In this document: positions 62,763 through 64,000 of the stretch, piece after piece | How the letters are laid out: each line of letters starts with the position of its first letter | Position numbering within the stretch: position 1 is the stretch's first letter | NCBI GenBank assembly: GCA_963976795.1 | Contig: CAXBLT010000013.1 | Location: 20,177-84,176, forward strand | Direction: 5' to 3' | Length of the DNA: 64,000 nt | Origin: UBA7359 sp963976795 | Lineage (GTDB): Bacteria > Pseudomonadota > Gammaproteobacteria > Eutrophobiales > Eutrophobiaceae | Made by a program: the position numbers and the translations under genes | The notes under the pieces: generated by a model | The model's input: the letters and a program-made list of their open reading frames with translations, nothing else | Databases searched by the model: none | Told to the model about the DNA's origin: nothing

Positions 62763-63344
62763 ATGAACATTAAATTTCTTTTATTTATCAGCCTGATTTT
62801 TTCCTCGGTTGCCTATGCAAAGACCGTTTATAAGACAGTGGATGCCGAAGGTAATATCGTTTTTTCTGATGTTCCATCAGCAGGGGCTGAAGAGATAAAA
62901 ATTAAAGAAGCTCAGGCTATTAACTCCCCTAAAGTCAGGTCATTTAAAGTTTCTCCACCGGAAGATACTCCAGTGAAATTTCAATACACCAGGCTTGCAA
63001 TAATCAGCCCTGAAAACGATTCGACCATTCACGGTGGTGAAGGTAACGTAAATATTGCCGTGGTGTTAGAACCGAAGCTTACAGAAAATGACGCGATGTC
63101 CTTATTCATGGATGGAAAAGAAGTTCTCAGCGGAAGGGATTCACAATTTTTATTGGCGAATGTTGACCGAGGGACACATAGTATTTATGTAGTGGTGAAA
63201 AATGAGGTCGATAAAGTGCTTAAACGCTCCGCTAAAGTTACCTTTCATGTCCGCAGGGCTTCCCGACTGTCACCCGGACTCAGGTCTAATCCGGAGGTTG
63301 TTACGTCGTTAAACCCACCAAAATCGGTTATTTCAACTTCTTAG
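62763..63344 (+). CDS. DUF4124-containing exported protein
   Basis: About 193 residues. Signal peptide (ending SVAYA), then the DUF4124 motif TVYKTVDAEGNIVFSDVPSAGAEE, followed by a beta-rich Ig-like domain ending in DRGTHSIYVVV. Role unknown; such proteins often follow glnA in gammaproteobacteria. It is a paralogue of the next gene. Confidence 0.88.
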   Translation: MNIKFLLFISLIFSSVAYAKTVYKTVDAEGNIVFSDVPSAGAEEIKIKEAQAINSPKVRSFKVSPPEDTPVKFQYTRLAIISPENDSTIHGGEGNVNIAVVLEPKLTENDAMSLFMDGKEVLSGRDSQFLLANVDRGTHSIYVVVKNEVDKVLKRSAKVTFHVRRASRLSPGLRSNPEVVTSLNPPKSVISTS

Positions 63345-63358
63345 ACGAGGGAAGTATA

Positions 63359-63895
63359 ATGATTGTGAGATATTCAGTAATTAGCTATGCTTTATTTATG
63401 CGCTTAATCATCAGTTTTATATTATTCATATCTATAGGCTCAGTTGTTGCTGAGACTGTGTATAAAACAATTGATGAAGATGGGAATGCTATCTTTACCG
63501 ATAAACCCTCTGAAAATGCTGAAGAAATAAAGCTACAGAAATTACAGACCATAAAGAACCCTAACCCGTCTAAGTACACATCGAAACCGAAACGGGCTAA
63601 AGAGGAAACATTATATAAAACATTGTCGGTCACTAATCCTGCTGATGGCGCCGGTCTAAGAATTAATAATGGTAATGTCAGTATCTCTCTATTGCTCCAG
63701 CCACCGTTACGCGCAAGCCACAAAATAATCATTAGAGTTGATGGCAAGGAAGTTTCAAATGGGTTGGCGAGTAGCGTATCACTTCAAAATATGGATCGTG
63801 GAACCCATAGTATTACCGCCAGTGTTGTTGATGGTAATGGAAAACAAATGATCTCAACATCCAGTACTTTCTCACTGCTCCGGGCATCTCAATAG
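63359..63895 (+). CDS. DUF4124-containing exported protein, paralogue
   Basis: About 178 residues from the ATG at 63359, which has a GAGG ribosome site; an ATG at 63398 would give a shorter signal peptide. DUF4124 motif TVYKTIDEDGNAIFTDKPSENAEE, then a beta-rich domain ending MDRGTHSITASV. It shares the layout and many residues with the preceding protein, so the pair arose by tandem duplication. Function unknown. Confidence 0.87.
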   Translation: MIVRYSVISYALFMRLIISFILFISIGSVVAETVYKTIDEDGNAIFTDKPSENAEEIKLQKLQTIKNPNPSKYTSKPKRAKEETLYKTLSVTNPADGAGLRINNGNVSISLLLQPPLRASHKIIIRVDGKEVSNGLASSVSLQNMDRGTHSITASVVDGNGKQMISTSSTFSLLRASQ

Positions 63896-64000
63896 GACAC
63901 CTAACACGCTCTTTTTAAACTCGGGCTTGCATTTTCTGGTCTGAACTCCAAATGGTCTGCTTCTTGCTCTAATCATTGTTATATTCAAACAGTTTTTTTA

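Noticed and set aside
1..64000. CRISPR arrays, rRNA genes, prophage or complete insertion sequences.
   Set aside because: I looked for direct repeats with spacers, rRNA segments, phage structural genes and transposases and saw none.

Overview
The window looks like the chromosome of an AT-rich gammaproteobacterium. The evidence is the gene content and order: a macromolecular-synthesis cluster rpsU-yqeY-dnaG-rpoD followed by a CAU tRNA, an lptM-lysA pair, a divergent tesA / ybbA-ybbP pair, cysDN, znuACB with zur, and groESL. Protein sequences throughout are of gammaproteobacterial type. I cannot name a genus. There is no prophage, complete insertion sequence or CRISPR array, so this is mostly core chromosome with small accessory patches.

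Layout. 1-2 kb: a PAS protein with a degenerate GGDEF domain and a LuxR-type response regulator behind a CRP-like site. 2-7.5 kb: a zinc regulon, with a leftward small Cys/His protein, a ZnuD-like receptor and TusA diverging from rightward zur-znuA-znuC-znuB around a clear Zur box. 7.5-12.3 kb: hinT-aroF/G and several secreted proteins of unknown function. 12.5-17.5 kb: tRNA, rpoD, dnaG, yqeY and rpsU on the minus strand, with a small palindromic repeat element between yqeY and dnaG. 17.6-25 kb: tsaD, plsY, a second copy of that element, folB-folK, an SGNH hydrolase, a pteridine-reductase-type SDR, a MidA-type methyltransferase, lipoproteins and uppP. 25-29.6 kb: a leftward slt-SDR-cca-GDT1 run. 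29.7-34.4 kb: an accessory patch with a TauE transporter, a cereblon-like CULT protein, yjbQ, nested inverted repeats, a DUF427 protein and an OLD-family ATPase/TOPRIM nuclease. 34.7-45.3 kb: hemH, cupin, PrxQ-like peroxiredoxin, htpX, ybbP-ybbA, tesA, Nudix and cysN-cysD. 46-55 kb: groESL under a perfect CIRCE operator, two uncharacterised genes, rho, trxA, a DEAD-box helicase, lptM and lysA. 55.2-58.3 kb: a decayed patch with a toxin-antitoxin pair whose toxin lacks a normal start, a gene broken by two frameshifts, a DUF411 protein and a methyltransferase. 58.5-63.9 kb: nitrogen assimilation, with a eukaryotic-type glutamine synthetase (GSII) behind a sigma-54 promoter and two NtrC-type sites, a Ser/Thr kinase, glnA (GSI) and two DUF4124 proteins.

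The most notable items are: the stand-alone CULT-domain protein, which keeps the spacing of the cereblon tri-tryptophan cage; a CysN with a shrunken APS-kinase domain that has lost its P-loop; two related MITE-like elements; a 352-bp inverted-repeat structure that fills one intergenic region and contains a second MITE-like repeat; the NtrC/sigma-54 control region of glnII; and the toxin-antitoxin pair located where dapF often follows lysA. I did not find a clear new multi-gene system.
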